A stretch of 64,000 nucleotides of DNA from Desulfofustis limnaeus (GTDB taxonomy: Bacteria; Desulfobacterota; Desulfobulbia; Desulfobulbales; Desulfocapsaceae), in the NCBI RefSeq assembly GCF_023169885.1, contig NZ_AP025516.1, positions 2,552,501 through 2,616,500 on the forward strand, given 5' to 3'. Below are positions 27,744 to 35,996 of this stretch, in pieces; position 1 is the stretch's first letter; each line of letters starts with the position of its first letter. A program made the position numbers and the translations under genes. The notes below the pieces were generated by a model. The model was not told the origin of the DNA, made no database searches, and saw only the letters and a list, made by a program, of their open reading frames with translations.

Positions 27744-28049
27744 CTAAACCAGACCTTTCACCCCTTTTCTTTCGATTAAGTCCAAAAGCTTCCTGGATGC
27801 ACCGGTAGGCTTTTTGTTTCCTTGCTCCCATTTTTGCACGGTTGAAGTGCTGATATTGAACAGGCTTGCCAAGGCGGCCTGGCTCAGCTTGAATTTTTTT
27901 CTGATCCTTACAATATGCTCAGGGCTATACTCTTTGATCACCGGCAAACAAAGGGTTTCAATATTTTTGAGTGTTATATCGTCAACCAGCCCCAAACTGC
28001 TCAGATCGGAGTCCGAGCTTGTGATCGACTCGGAAATTGACTTTCTCAT
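27744..28049 (-). CDS. HigA/NadS-type antitoxin with Xre helix-turn-helix
   Basis: 101 residues. The C-terminal 60 residues are an Xre-type HTH (EHIVRIRKKFKLSQAALASLFNISTSTVQKWEQGNKKPTGASRKLLDL), as in antitoxins that follow RelE/HigB toxins. The ATG overlaps the stop codon of the upstream toxin frame, the usual coupled order toxin-antitoxin. The gene is intact although the toxin is not. It probably represses from the palindrome at 28424-28444. Confidence 0.88.
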   Translation of the reverse strand: MRKSISESITSSDSDLSSLGLVDDITLKNIETLCLPVIKEYSPEHIVRIRKKFKLSQAALASLFNISTSTVQKWEQGNKKPTGASRKLLDLIERKGVKGLV

Positions 28050-28416
28050 GACCGTACCTCAATGAGCACGCCACTGCTCATGGCTGTATCTAAAGCTTCA
28101 GGCGACAGACTCAACAGGATTTTTGCACGTTCTTTGAACGCAACGAGCTCTTTGTCCGATAGGTTTGCTTTCTCGTTTCGTTGAGAAGCCATGCACAAAA
28201 ATGGCCATATCATCCATTTTAGTAGCAAACGATTGTACTTCCGATCCCGCTTTTACCCCTTTCTTCAAATCTCGCTCTCTTCTTGTAAATATTACCATCA
28301 AGATTAAACTCGTGCTTCCCCTCGCCAACCTTTGATAAGACCTCTATTGAGCATCCGGAAGGAATATCTTGCTTCGCTACCCATTTGACGAATCGCTTCG
28401 CCTTCAGCTTTCTCAT
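28046..28416 (-). pseudogene. RelE/HigB-type toxin, frameshifted
   Basis: Three successive frames together read like one HigB-type mRNA interferase. MRKLKAKRFVKWVAKQD...YKKRARFEERGKSGIGSTIV comes first. A second frame gives DDMAIFVHGFSTKR, and a third gives NEKANLSDKELVAFKERAKILLSL...GVLIEV. Two shifts of the same sign (near 28220 and 28170) separate them, so no functional toxin is made unless reading errors correct it. The start ATG at 28416 lies 7 bp from the operator-like palindrome. Decay of the toxin beside an intact antitoxin is a common end state. Confidence 0.8.
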
Positions 28417-28423
28417 GGCCGCA

Positions 28424-28444
28424 CTATAGCACTTAGTGCTATAG
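28424..28444. promoter_or_regulatory. Palindromic operator of the HigBA-like locus
   Basis: CTATAGCACT-T-AGTGCTATAG is a perfect 21-bp palindrome with a one-base centre, placed just upstream of the toxin start. This is the normal site for autorepression by an Xre-type antitoxin. Confidence 0.7.
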
Positions 28445-28798
28445 TTTTCAAGCCAGATAAAAAAGGTCACATTATCTTGATACAAATTTGTGAGTGATCG
28501 GATCTAGTCAATCGGACAACAACGGGGCCGACCCCTTAATCCTTACGTAAACTCATCCTCTCTAAATCGCTCAGGGACACTGTAGGGATATCGGCGAAAG
28601 CATTATTCCGATGAGCAAAGAAAATGCTTTAATCTGGGCGAAGGAAAATCTGCACCAGAACGAGACCACCACCCGCGACCCTGGGGCGGCTTCCGAAAGG
28701 TGGTCGCCCCGAATATTGTTTGACTTATCCAGTAATAACATTTAAATAAGCACTAAATCTAACAACAACTATGCACAATATTTCGTCTGGTTATCACC
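28445..28798. other. Intergenic region between two toxin-antitoxin loci
   Basis: 354 bp. No gene can be supported. A short relic-like frame (MSKENALIWAKENLHQNETTTRDP at about 28612) has no stop-free extension. The GC content drops sharply after 28720, where the MqsR locus begins, which suggests a separate origin of that locus. Confidence 0.35.
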
Positions 28799-28826
28799 AT
28801 AAAGGTTGACTACAGTCAACCTTTAT
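28799..28826. promoter_or_regulatory. Palindromic operator ahead of mqsR
   Basis: ATAAAGGTTGACT-AC-AGTCAACCTTTAT, with 13-bp perfect arms, ends 9 bp before the mqsR start. MqsA antitoxins of E. coli bind AACCT/AGGTT palindromes, and both half sites are present here. It is therefore the likely autoregulatory site. Confidence 0.72.
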
Positions 28827-28835
28827 GATTAGATT

Positions 28836-29141
28836 ATGCCTAGGAATCAACCATATTACAGCATAAAAACCGTAAGAAAATGTATAGATAACGGGAATTT
28901 CTTTGTTGAGCCGAAAGCAAGGGAAACCGCGAAGAATCATTTTGGATGGCTCCAAGATCAAATTCTGGCTGCTATGAAGGAGTTAAGGCCAAAGCATTTC
29001 CATAAGTCCGATAAAAAATTTGATGATCCGTATGTTTACGTTGATTATTACAAAGCTCGCGGGCTAAGAGGGGAGGACGTTTATGTCCATTTTCGAATCG
29101 AAGATGGATATTTGATAATTTGCAGCTTTAAGAGAATATGA
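28836..29141 (+). CDS. mqsR: MqsR-type mRNA interferase toxin
   Basis: 101 residues, close to the 98 of E. coli MqsR. Shared features are the N-terminal YYSIKTVRKCIDNGNFFV and the C-terminal strand pattern VYVHFRIEDGYLIICSFKR, matching the E. coli VYLKI...LIVSFKE region with the conserved Lys. Such toxins cleave mRNA, mainly at GCU in E. coli; specificity here is unknown. The gene is first in a three-gene overlapping cluster, with an operator-like palindrome directly upstream. Low G+C compared with region 2 suggests transfer. Confidence 0.85.
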   Translation: MPRNQPYYSIKTVRKCIDNGNFFVEPKARETAKNHFGWLQDQILAAMKELRPKHFHKSDKKFDDPYVYVDYYKARGLRGEDVYVHFRIEDGYLIICSFKRI

Positions 29142-29683
29142 CAATGAAATGCACTAATTGTGGTTCTTTCTATATCGAACTGGTCGGTAATATTGAATTA
29201 ACCGATGACATTATCGGCCCCTACACTGTCAAGAACGTCAGATACTTGAAATGTGAACATTGCGACGGAATCCTATTGCCAGGAGATACTTGGTCTATTG
29301 CAGACCAAGAGTTGCTCAAAATAACCCGCTATCTCATTGGACAACTACCCGCCAGCGAGTTCATCCAAGCAAAAGCTGCTGCTGATATTCTAGGTATTAG
29401 CAAGCAAGCCTTTTGCAAAAATAAACGAATAAAAAATGGGTTCATTCATTCTGCAATTGTAAATGGAAGAACTGGTTACCACAGAAGATCTGTAGAACTA
29501 TTTCGAGATACAGGCGACGGTCGGTTCAAACTGGACCACCAGAATACCTCTATCATCAAATATGTTGTTATCACGAAACAACTTCCCGAAGCAACCTCAA
29601 GATATTCAAAATCTATTGAGATTACAAATGATTATGAAAAATGGTTAAATGATCATGGTGAGATGAGGACTTACAATGCCTAG
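29138..29683 (+). CDS. mqsA: MqsA-like antitoxin with zinc-binding N-terminus and HTH
   Basis: 181 residues, longer than E. coli MqsA (131). The N-terminal zinc domain has CTNCGS at 5-10 and CEHCDG at about 39-44, the same four-Cys arrangement as MqsA, and would bind the toxin. A helix-turn-helix follows (AKAAADILGISKQAFCKNKRIKNG). The C-terminal 50 residues have no counterpart in E. coli MqsA. The start overlaps the mqsR stop, and the 3' end overlaps the next gene by 8 bp. Confidence 0.78.
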   Translation: MTMKCTNCGSFYIELVGNIELTDDIIGPYTVKNVRYLKCEHCDGILLPGDTWSIADQELLKITRYLIGQLPASEFIQAKAAADILGISKQAFCKNKRIKNGFIHSAIVNGRTGYHRRSVELFRDTGDGRFKLDHQNTSIIKYVVITKQLPEATSRYSKSIEITNDYEKWLNDHGEMRTYNA

Positions 29684-29963
29684 AAAATCTGTTGGAAGTA
29701 CAATTGAAAAAAAGGAGAGCCGAGAAACAATCACGCTCCACGCGGATAATTCTATCAAGACCCTTTGGGTTGACCATACCCATCTTTCCATACGAGAAGA
29801 TGATTTGTGCATGTTGAGGATGAGCGCGACCCTGCCGGAGGGACTTTTTGAACAAGCAAAAATAATGACAACAAAATCTCACCTAAGATCTTTGATTGAC
29901 GTGTTGTGCAAACAATTAGAATACTATCCCGAACCAAAAGAGAAAAAGCCCAATAAGCTTTAG
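29676..29963 (+). CDS. Third gene of the MqsRA locus, DUF3467-like small protein
   Basis: 95 residues, with its start overlapping the antitoxin gene by 8 bp. The pattern LWVDHTHLSIREDDLCMLRMS ... AKIMTTKSHLRSLIDVLCKQLEYYPE resembles DUF3467-type proteins of about 100 residues. Function is unknown. The overlap suggests it is made together with the toxin-antitoxin pair. The stop TAG is created by the IS5-type insertion; without the IS the frame would read TAA at the same codon, so the product is unchanged. Confidence 0.7.
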   Translation: MPRKSVGSTIEKKESRETITLHADNSIKTLWVDHTHLSIREDDLCMLRMSATLPEGLFEQAKIMTTKSHLRSLIDVLCKQLEYYPEPKEKKPNKL

Positions 29964-31296
29964 GGCACCTTGAATAATGCCATTTTCAATAAACGCGTTG
30001 TTGCGCCGTAAAAATCTGCACTCATGAACACCGTTTTTCGTCAAACTATGACGGCCATGAGACGATTTTCTGCTCTCTTGATCTCACGTATCGCTCTTTC
30101 AGGAGCCGGTGAGCGCCTTCTACGTTCTGAAGGCGCACGTCTGCTGTTAAGCGGTGGCCAGCAGTGCAAAACGGCTCACATTGTAAGCCAAATTGCGCAA
30201 GCCGATCTTGGCCCTGATTCTGACCATGCCAATCCCGCGCATCAGTGTACTGCCGGTACGCATGGCCATCACCCCGAAGACATGTTCGACACGGCTACGG
30301 ATCTTCGATCTGGTCCGATTCGCCTGGCGCTCTTCGTCGGTCAGCTTTCGGTGCCGGTTGCCCTTGAGCTGCAGGTGTTCTTGAAACCCTTGTTGTGCCA
30401 ACTCCTGCAACGATTCTTCGGAACGGTACGCAGAATCGGCCCAGACGTCATTACTGGTATTTTCCGGGTCAAGCAGCTCGGTAAACACTTGACTGTCATG
30501 GACACTGGCGTCGGTGACCTCATAGCTGCGAATGAACTTGTGACCGACGTCGATACTGACATGGTTCTTGTAGCCAAAGAACGCTTTGCCGTTCTTCTTG
30601 GTCCAGCGGGCATCGGTATCTTTTTGCCGGCGTTTCGGTTCGTCCCATGAGGTGATGGGTGTGCCGGCTTTGATATCTTCGTTTTCTTCCCGGCTGTTGC
30701 GCTGAGTGGGAACGCGGATAATGGAGGCATCGACAATCTGGCCCTTTTGCGCACGAAAGCCATGCTCACGGAGGAACTGATCGAACTGGGTAAACAGCAG
30801 CTCCACCACGCCGGCTTTGGCCAGTTCATCCCGGAAGCGGAAGATGGTGGTGGCATCGGGCACCTTGGAACCTTCACGAATACCAAGGAACCGGGAAAAC
30901 GAATAGCGATCAAGGATCTGATACTCCATGGCCTCGTCGGAGAGATTGTACAAAGACTGGAGAATCAGGATCTTGAACAGCAGGATTGGGTCGTAGCCCT
31001 TGGCACCGGCTGGAGATTTACGCGGTTTCTCAAGTGCACGGTTGATGAGGACACGGAACTGTTCCCAATCAACCACCTTATTGAGTTCGATCAGGGGATC
31101 ACCGGCTTTATCGATCCGGGAGAGTCGCTTGTGATAATCGAAGAGGCCGAATTGTGTCATGGCGCTATCTCTGAAAAGGGGGAATGAAATGGTGATATCA
31201 TAACCAACGTGTTGATATTAATATATTTTCAGAGATTTTTCGCTGATTTTTTTGAATAATTTGCCAGATTTTTAGCCCCTATTTTTCAAGGAACCC
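29963..31296 (-). mobile_element. IS5-family element, copy 2 (1334 bp, TSD TTTA)
   Basis: Same length and ends (GGGCACC ... GGAACCC) as the element at 3930-5263. It is flanked by TTTA at 29959-29962 and 31297-31300. It landed on the stop codon of the third MqsRA-locus gene and ahead of a strong terminator. Confidence 0.93.
30147..31160 (-). CDS. IS5-family DDE transposase, copy 2
   Basis: 337 residues, identical to the protein at 4114-5127. The DDE residues lie in VDASIIR, WADSAYRS and SRVEHVFG. Identity of the two copies, each with a clean target duplication, points to recent activity in this genome. Confidence 0.95.
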   Translation of the reverse strand: MTQFGLFDYHKRLSRIDKAGDPLIELNKVVDWEQFRVLINRALEKPRKSPAGAKGYDPILLFKILILQSLYNLSDEAMEYQILDRYSFSRFLGIREGSKVPDATTIFRFRDELAKAGVVELLFTQFDQFLREHGFRAQKGQIVDASIIRVPTQRNSREENEDIKAGTPITSWDEPKRRQKDTDARWTKKNGKAFFGYKNHVSIDVGHKFIRSYEVTDASVHDSQVFTELLDPENTSNDVWADSAYRSEESLQELAQQGFQEHLQLKGNRHRKLTDEERQANRTRSKIRSRVEHVFGVMAMRTGSTLMRGIGMVRIRAKIGLRNLAYNVSRFALLATA

Positions 31297-31314
31297 TTTA
31301 ATAGAAGCAATCAC

Positions 31315-31352
31315 AAAAAAGGGCAGACCGGGAAACCGGCTGCCCTTTTTTT
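31315..31352. terminator. Bidirectional intrinsic terminator
   Basis: AAAAAAGGGCAG-A-CCGG-GAAA-CCGG-CTGCCC-TTTTTTT: an 11-bp GC-rich stem with A- and T-runs on both sides. It serves the tRNA-Arg(CCG) transcript on the minus strand and the MqsRA locus on the plus strand. Confidence 0.9.
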
Positions 31353-31414
31353 ATGGCTGTTGATTTCTCTCATAATACATACATAGCACGAGAGAACTTG
31401 AACCTTCTAAAAAC

Positions 31415-31491
31415 TGGTGGGCGGGACGGGATTCGAACCCACGACCTTTGGCTTCGGAGGCCAACACTCTATCCAGCTGAGCTACCCGCCC
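31415..31491 (-). tRNA. tRNA-Arg (anticodon CCG)
   Basis: Cloverleaf read on the minus strand: acceptor GGGCGGG pairs with CCCGCCC, D-loop GCTCAGCTGGATAGAGT, anticodon stem TTGGC/GCCAA with loop CTCCGAA (anticodon CCG), T-loop GTTCGAATC. The discriminator base A and CCA are encoded. It decodes CGG. A terminator follows at 31315-31352. Confidence 0.95.
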
Positions 31492-31629
31492 ATCGGAGGA
31501 TGGATCGCCAGGCAGCAGGGCTGCTGACGAGGCCTTCGTTTTACCAGAATCGATGGTGAATTGCCAGCCCATTTTGAACTGGTTTTAGCCGGCACGTTAG
31601 GGGCCAGACGATCTGTTGGTCCCTTCACA

Positions 31630-31926
31630 TCAGAGCAGCCCTTCCAGATAGTGCTCCCACTCGATGGGTAGCAGGCTCTTTTTCTTGTTGTTGCAGTCCT
31701 TGCAGCATGGAACGAGGTTTTCTTTGGTGCTGCGGCCGCCGCGGGCCAAGGGTACCAAATGGTCCATGGTCAGGTCGCGATGGGCCACCACCCGAGCGCA
31801 ATAATAGCAGGTTCCGGACGCGGTCTTCTGCTGCCACCAGCGGGTCTTGCGCAGTTCCCTGGCCTTGGCGCGTTCGCGTCTGATGGTTGCTTCATCGATG
31901 CCATCCAGCCAGTCATAATCAGTCAA
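31630..31926 (-). CDS. HNH endonuclease
   Basis: 98 residues from a TTG start at 31926, preceded by GGGGAGGTGG at ribosome-site distance; the GTG at 31965 is less likely. The C-terminal half is a McrA-like HNH module: CYYC, then DHLVPLARGGRSTKENLVPCCKDCNNKKK with the catalytic His and the second zinc-binding pair. The start overlaps the end of folC by 8 bp, so it is translationally coupled. Many such small HNH proteins are chromosomal and of unknown role. Confidence 0.85.
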   Translation of the reverse strand: MTDYDWLDGIDEATIRRERAKARELRKTRWWQQKTASGTCYYCARVVAHRDLTMDHLVPLARGGRSTKENLVPCCKDCNNKKKSLLPIEWEHYLEGLL

Positions 31927-33271
31927 CGGAGACCACCTCCCCAACGAGCAGCCGGCGGAACTCACCGATCAGATAGAGAGAACCGGCGGCCACGATCAAG
32001 TCGTTCTGTCGGGCCAGCCCGATGGCGTGGTGCAGGGCGTCTGCTACCGATTGATGGGTACTGAGCTGAGCCTTGCCTGTGGAACCGGCCGCCCGGGCCA
32101 GCTCTTCGGGGGAGGCAGCTCGTTCGCTCTGCGGTTTGGTGAGCAGCAGATAGTCGGCAATGGCGGCGATGTCAGCAAGCATCGGCCGGTAATCCTTGTC
32201 CGACATGGAAGCCCAGACAACAATCAACTGGTCGTAGGAGAATTGTTTTTCGATCGCATCCACCAGGCAATCGATACCGGCCGGATTGTGAGCGCCATCG
32301 AGCAGGAACCGGACGGATTCGGTCTGGGTTCGGTTTGCCGCTGCCGCCGGCAGAGCCGCTACCGGCAGCTCGATCAATTCCATGCGTCCGGGCCAGAAGG
32401 CCCGGCCGATTCCGGCCCGCATAACTTCATCGGCGACGACATAGTCGGTACGGCGCAACAAGACGGCGGCCGCAACGGCAAGAGCGCTGTTGTCCAGCTG
32501 CCAGACACCGTTTCTGGTGGCCGGCAGGTTATCGATCACCGTTTTTCCATCACTGCTCTGCCAGGCCCAGCGACCGTTCTCGCCGGAAACCACCCGAAAA
32601 TCCCGACCCAAAAGCTGGAGCGGCGCCGACCGTTCGGCACAAGTGCGTTCGATCACGGTCCGGGCCGGATCAGCCGTGACGCCGGAGATAACCGGTCGGC
32701 CATCCTTGATGATACCCGCCTTTTCGTAGGCGATTTTCTCCAACGTGTCGCCCAAATACTGCTGGTGATCGAAACTGACCGTGGTAATGACCGAGACCAG
32801 GGGGGCCACCACGTTGGTGGCGTCGAGGCGGCCGCCCATGCCGGTCTCAAGGATAACCAGATCACATTCCTGTTCGGCGAACCAGCAGAAGGCCAGGGCG
32901 GTGGTGCATTCAAAGTAGGTGATCCGCTCGGGTCCGAGCGCCCGGCGTACCCGCTCCATCAACCGGGTGAATTCATCCTCGCCGATGAAGCGCTCATCGA
33001 TGCGGAAGCGCTCCCGCACCGAGCTGAGGTGGGGCGAGGTGAACAGCCCGGTGCGATACCCGGCACCGCTGAGCATGGTGCGCAACATGGTGCAGACCGA
33101 GCCCTTACCGTTAGTTCCGGCTACATGAACGGCCGGACAGCGCTGCTCCGGTGAACCGAGCCGGGCAAGGATACCCTGCATGGCCTCGAGACCGAGTTTG
33201 ATCTTGTGCATCTGCAGGTCGTCAAGATATCGGCAGGCCTGTTCAAAGGTGGTGATGTCGCTGTTGCTCAT
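31919..33271 (-). CDS. folC: Bifunctional folylpolyglutamate synthase / dihydrofolate synthase
   Basis: 450 residues. The Mur-ligase-type P-loop VAGTNGKGSVCTML is at about residue 48. FTSPHLSSVRERFRID is the folate/omega-loop region, and ILETGMGGRLDATNVV and TTVSFDHQQYLGDTLEKIAYEKAGI are the metal and ATP-binding motifs. The C-terminal domain begins about residue 290 and includes LLDGAHNPAG. It adds glutamate to dihydropteroate and folates in the cytoplasm. It lies 24 bp after the helicase gene on the same strand. Confidence 0.95.
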   Translation of the reverse strand: MSNSDITTFEQACRYLDDLQMHKIKLGLEAMQGILARLGSPEQRCPAVHVAGTNGKGSVCTMLRTMLSGAGYRTGLFTSPHLSSVRERFRIDERFIGEDEFTRLMERVRRALGPERITYFECTTALAFCWFAEQECDLVILETGMGGRLDATNVVAPLVSVITTVSFDHQQYLGDTLEKIAYEKAGIIKDGRPVISGVTADPARTVIERTCAERSAPLQLLGRDFRVVSGENGRWAWQSSDGKTVIDNLPATRNGVWQLDNSALAVAAAVLLRRTDYVVADEVMRAGIGRAFWPGRMELIELPVAALPAAAANRTQTESVRFLLDGAHNPAGIDCLVDAIEKQFSYDQLIVVWASMSDKDYRPMLADIAAIADYLLLTKPQSERAASPEELARAAGSTGKAQLSTHQSVADALHHAIGLARQNDLIVAAGSLYLIGEFRRLLVGEVVSVD

Positions 33272-33295
33272 GGGGATGAGGGAAGGGGCGGTGGT

Positions 33296-35458
33296 CTAAC
33301 CGTCGACGAGGTTCAAGGTGGCGTAGTCGAGATGCAGCGTCTTCAGCCCGTGGCGGTCGAAGGCCACATCCAGGGAACGGGGTGCGTTGAGTTTGCGTAC
33401 CGTTCCCGTTCCGAAAAACGGATGGTTGACCCGGCAACCCAGGGAAAAATCCTCCAGCGCCAGTTTCTTTTTGCGCACCGGTTTCACGGCGGCGGCAGCG
33501 GTCGACGGCATGGGGCGGACCGCAAGCCAGTCACCGCCTGGCGGCAACGGCTCGATCCGTTCGTAGCTGGCCGGCGATAGTTCAGCGAGAAACGGTGACA
33601 TGGAGACCCGGTTGAACCGGCGGTCGGCCCCCATCAGCTCGCGCGGGTAGCTGAGATAGAGGCGCTGCCGGGCCCGGGTGGCCGCGACGTAGAGCAGTCG
33701 CCGCTCCTCCTCCCATTGCTCGCCGGGAAAGGCCGAAGCATGGGGGAACCGGCCGTCGGCCAGACCGATGATGAAGACCACCTGCCATTCCAACCCCTTG
33801 GCCGAATGAATGGTCGACAGCACCAGCGCTTCGCTATCTTCGTGATAGGCCTGCAAGTCGGCCTCCGGCGGATCGAGGGCGGTATCGTCGATGAAACGCT
33901 GCAGGTCGTCGTAGGAAGCGATAATGGTGCGCAACTGCTCCAGGTCCTTCTGCCGTTTCGGATAATCGTCGGCGTAAAGTCGCTCGAAGACCGGCTGATA
34001 CCAATCAAGCACAATGTCGCAGAGAGCGGCGGGCACCGGCTCGTGCTCCAGGAGCCGGGTAAACAACTGCACCAGCCGATTTACCCCCTCTTGCCACCCC
34101 TTGCCGCCGGGGTAAGCGGCCAGGGCCGCCACCGGCTCGCTGGAGGCAGCCAGGATCGCAGTTATCTTCTGGGCAGTTTTCGGTCCCAGTTTGTCGATGG
34201 TCAGCAGCAACCGGTTCCAGGAAAGGGTATCGAAGGGGTTGACCAGTAAACGCAGCACGGCGAGCACGTCCTTCATGTGGGCCGACTCGGTCAGCTTCAA
34301 CCCACCCCGCTTTTCGAAAGCGATGCCGTGGCTGCCCAACTCCAACTCCAGCTTGAATGAATGGAAGCCGGACCGGAACAACACCGCCATGTCATGCAGG
34401 GCCACCCCTTCCCGGCGCAGCTCGTTGATCCGGCCAACCACGAAATCGGCCTCGGCCTTCTCGTCGCGGGCGGCGTACAGCTGCGGTCGGCGAGTCCCTT
34501 CGATGCGGGTATAGAGGGTCTTGGTATACTTCTCGACCGCATTGCGGATAATATCGTTGGTCAGCGTGAGGATCGGCTGGGTGGAACGATAATTCTGCTC
34601 GAGCTTGACGATCCGCGTCCCGGGAAAAATTTCCGGGAAGCGCATGATGTTATAGAAATCGGCGCCACGAAACGAATAGATGGACTGCGAATCGTCACCC
34701 ACCACCATGACGTTGTCGTGGCGATAGGCGGCCAGCCGCACGATATCGGCCTGGATCGGATTGGTGTCCTGGTACTCGTCGACCATGAGGTAGCGGTAGC
34801 GCTCGGCGATCTCTTCACGGACGGCCGGCACTTCGGCCAGCAGACGGCGCCAGTTGACCAACAGGTCATCGTAGTCCATCAGGCCGTGATCCACCTTGAA
34901 GCTCTGGTAATGCTGCTGCAGCCGGACAATCTCTTCGGCATACTCGCTCAAGTGGGCATAGTCTTCGTAAATCAGGTCGGACAGCGGCCGGGCCTTGTTC
35001 ACCGAGCCGCTGAGCATGTTGACGATGACCCGCTTGGACGGAAATTGCTTGCGATTGGCCGTCAGTTGCAGCGACGACTTGAGCAGGTTGACGATTCCTT
35101 CCGCATCAGCGCGGTCGATGATGGTGAACGACGGGGCAAAACCGAGCGCCGAGCCGTAACGCCGCAACAACATGTTGGCGACGCTGTGGAAGGTGCCGCC
35201 GGTGACCCGGCTGCAGGAATCGTTGATCAGCCGGCCGGCGCGCCAGAGCATCTCCTGGGCGGCCTTTCTGGTAAAGGTCAGCAGCAGAATAGACTCCGGG
35301 GCCACACCACTGTTGATCAGATGCGCCACCCGGTAGACAAGCGTCCGGGTCTTACCGCTGCCCGCTCCGGCGATCACCAGTACCGGGCCGTCGATGGTAG
35401 TCACCGCGGCCAGTTGCGGCTCGTTCAGTTCGCGGGAAAGAGAAGATTCGTTTATCAT
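33296..35458 (-). CDS. UvrD/PcrA/Rep-type superfamily 1 DNA helicase
   Basis: 720 residues from the ATG at 35458. Motif I GAGSGKT, motif Ia LLTFTRKAAQEM, motif II VDEYQDTNPIQ, motif III GDDSQSIYSFRGA, motif IV LEQNYRSTQPIL, motif V LSTIHSAKGLEWQVVFI and motif VI YVAATRARQRLYLSYP are all present. It is a 3'-5' translocase for repair or removal of roadblocks. The C-terminal tail (NHPFFGTGTVRKL...FDRHGLKTLHLDYATL) is the Tudor-like RNA-polymerase-binding segment typical of PcrA/UvrD. Confidence 0.95.
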   Translation of the reverse strand: MINESSLSRELNEPQLAAVTTIDGPVLVIAGAGSGKTRTLVYRVAHLINSGVAPESILLLTFTRKAAQEMLWRAGRLINDSCSRVTGGTFHSVANMLLRRYGSALGFAPSFTIIDRADAEGIVNLLKSSLQLTANRKQFPSKRVIVNMLSGSVNKARPLSDLIYEDYAHLSEYAEEIVRLQQHYQSFKVDHGLMDYDDLLVNWRRLLAEVPAVREEIAERYRYLMVDEYQDTNPIQADIVRLAAYRHDNVMVVGDDSQSIYSFRGADFYNIMRFPEIFPGTRIVKLEQNYRSTQPILTLTNDIIRNAVEKYTKTLYTRIEGTRRPQLYAARDEKAEADFVVGRINELRREGVALHDMAVLFRSGFHSFKLELELGSHGIAFEKRGGLKLTESAHMKDVLAVLRLLVNPFDTLSWNRLLLTIDKLGPKTAQKITAILAASSEPVAALAAYPGGKGWQEGVNRLVQLFTRLLEHEPVPAALCDIVLDWYQPVFERLYADDYPKRQKDLEQLRTIIASYDDLQRFIDDTALDPPEADLQAYHEDSEALVLSTIHSAKGLEWQVVFIIGLADGRFPHASAFPGEQWEEERRLLYVAATRARQRLYLSYPRELMGADRRFNRVSMSPFLAELSPASYERIEPLPPGGDWLAVRPMPSTAAAAVKPVRKKKLALEDFSLGCRVNHPFFGTGTVRKLNAPRSLDVAFDRHGLKTLHLDYATLNLVDG

Positions 35459-35579
35459 GACAGGCAAGTGTACCACGCCGCCAAGAGAGCTGCAACGCCG
35501 GTTGACAATGCTTCTCGCCAGCGTGTACTATTGCTGGGATGTATCGCTTACCTTATCCATTAGCCATGCAGGCCGAGAC

Positions 35580-35987
35580 ATGACACCCATACCTGACGAT
35601 TCAGTTGCCGCTCTTTTCTCCCCGCAGACTTGTTCCACCCTGCTGCCGCCCGGTCGGGCCGACGAGTTCTTCGAGGCCCTGTTCGGCGACGCCGAAGAGG
35701 GGGCCTATGATCTGGCTCTGGAGTATGCCGGACTACGGGACGGTCGCCTGCGCTTCGATATCCTGCTCCGCGAGCGGCCCGGGCATTGTCTCGCCTGTAA
35801 CCTCACCTACGGACTGCCGCAGGTCTTTTCCCGGCACCCGGTGATCGATATCAACGGCCTGGTGAGCAAGGTCGGCACGATCATCGGCCATCGGGGCACC
35901 ATCGGCGGCTGGCAACTCGGATCCACCAACCAGCGCAGCCGCTCGCTGCACGCCATCCCGCTGCTCATCGAGTTTCAACCGGCCTAG
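35580..35987 (+). CDS. Conserved deltaproteobacterial protein of unknown function
   Basis: 135 residues from the ATG at 35580. It contains RADEFFEALFGDAEEGAYDLALEYAG, then RPGHCLACNLTYGLPQVFSRHPVIDINGLV. I recognise this as a family common in sulfate reducers without a known role, sometimes carrying a misleading homeobox-type name. The CLAC pair might bind a metal. It is divergent from the helicase gene. The class C intron begins 10 bp after its stop, so the gene is close to, but not inside, the insertion. Confidence 0.7.
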   Translation: MTPIPDDSVAALFSPQTCSTLLPPGRADEFFEALFGDAEEGAYDLALEYAGLRDGRLRFDILLRERPGHCLACNLTYGLPQVFSRHPVIDINGLVSKVGTIIGHRGTIGGWQLGSTNQRSRSLHAIPLLIEFQPA

Positions 35988-35996
35988 CCGCCAGAC

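Noticed and set aside
32027-33154. 375-residue plus-strand frame opposite folC
   Set aside because: Shadow of folC; its sequence is His/Arg/Gly-rich without domains.
34361-35563. 400-residue plus-strand frame opposite the UvrD-type helicase
   Set aside because: Shadow of a high-GC gene with all helicase motifs on the other strand.
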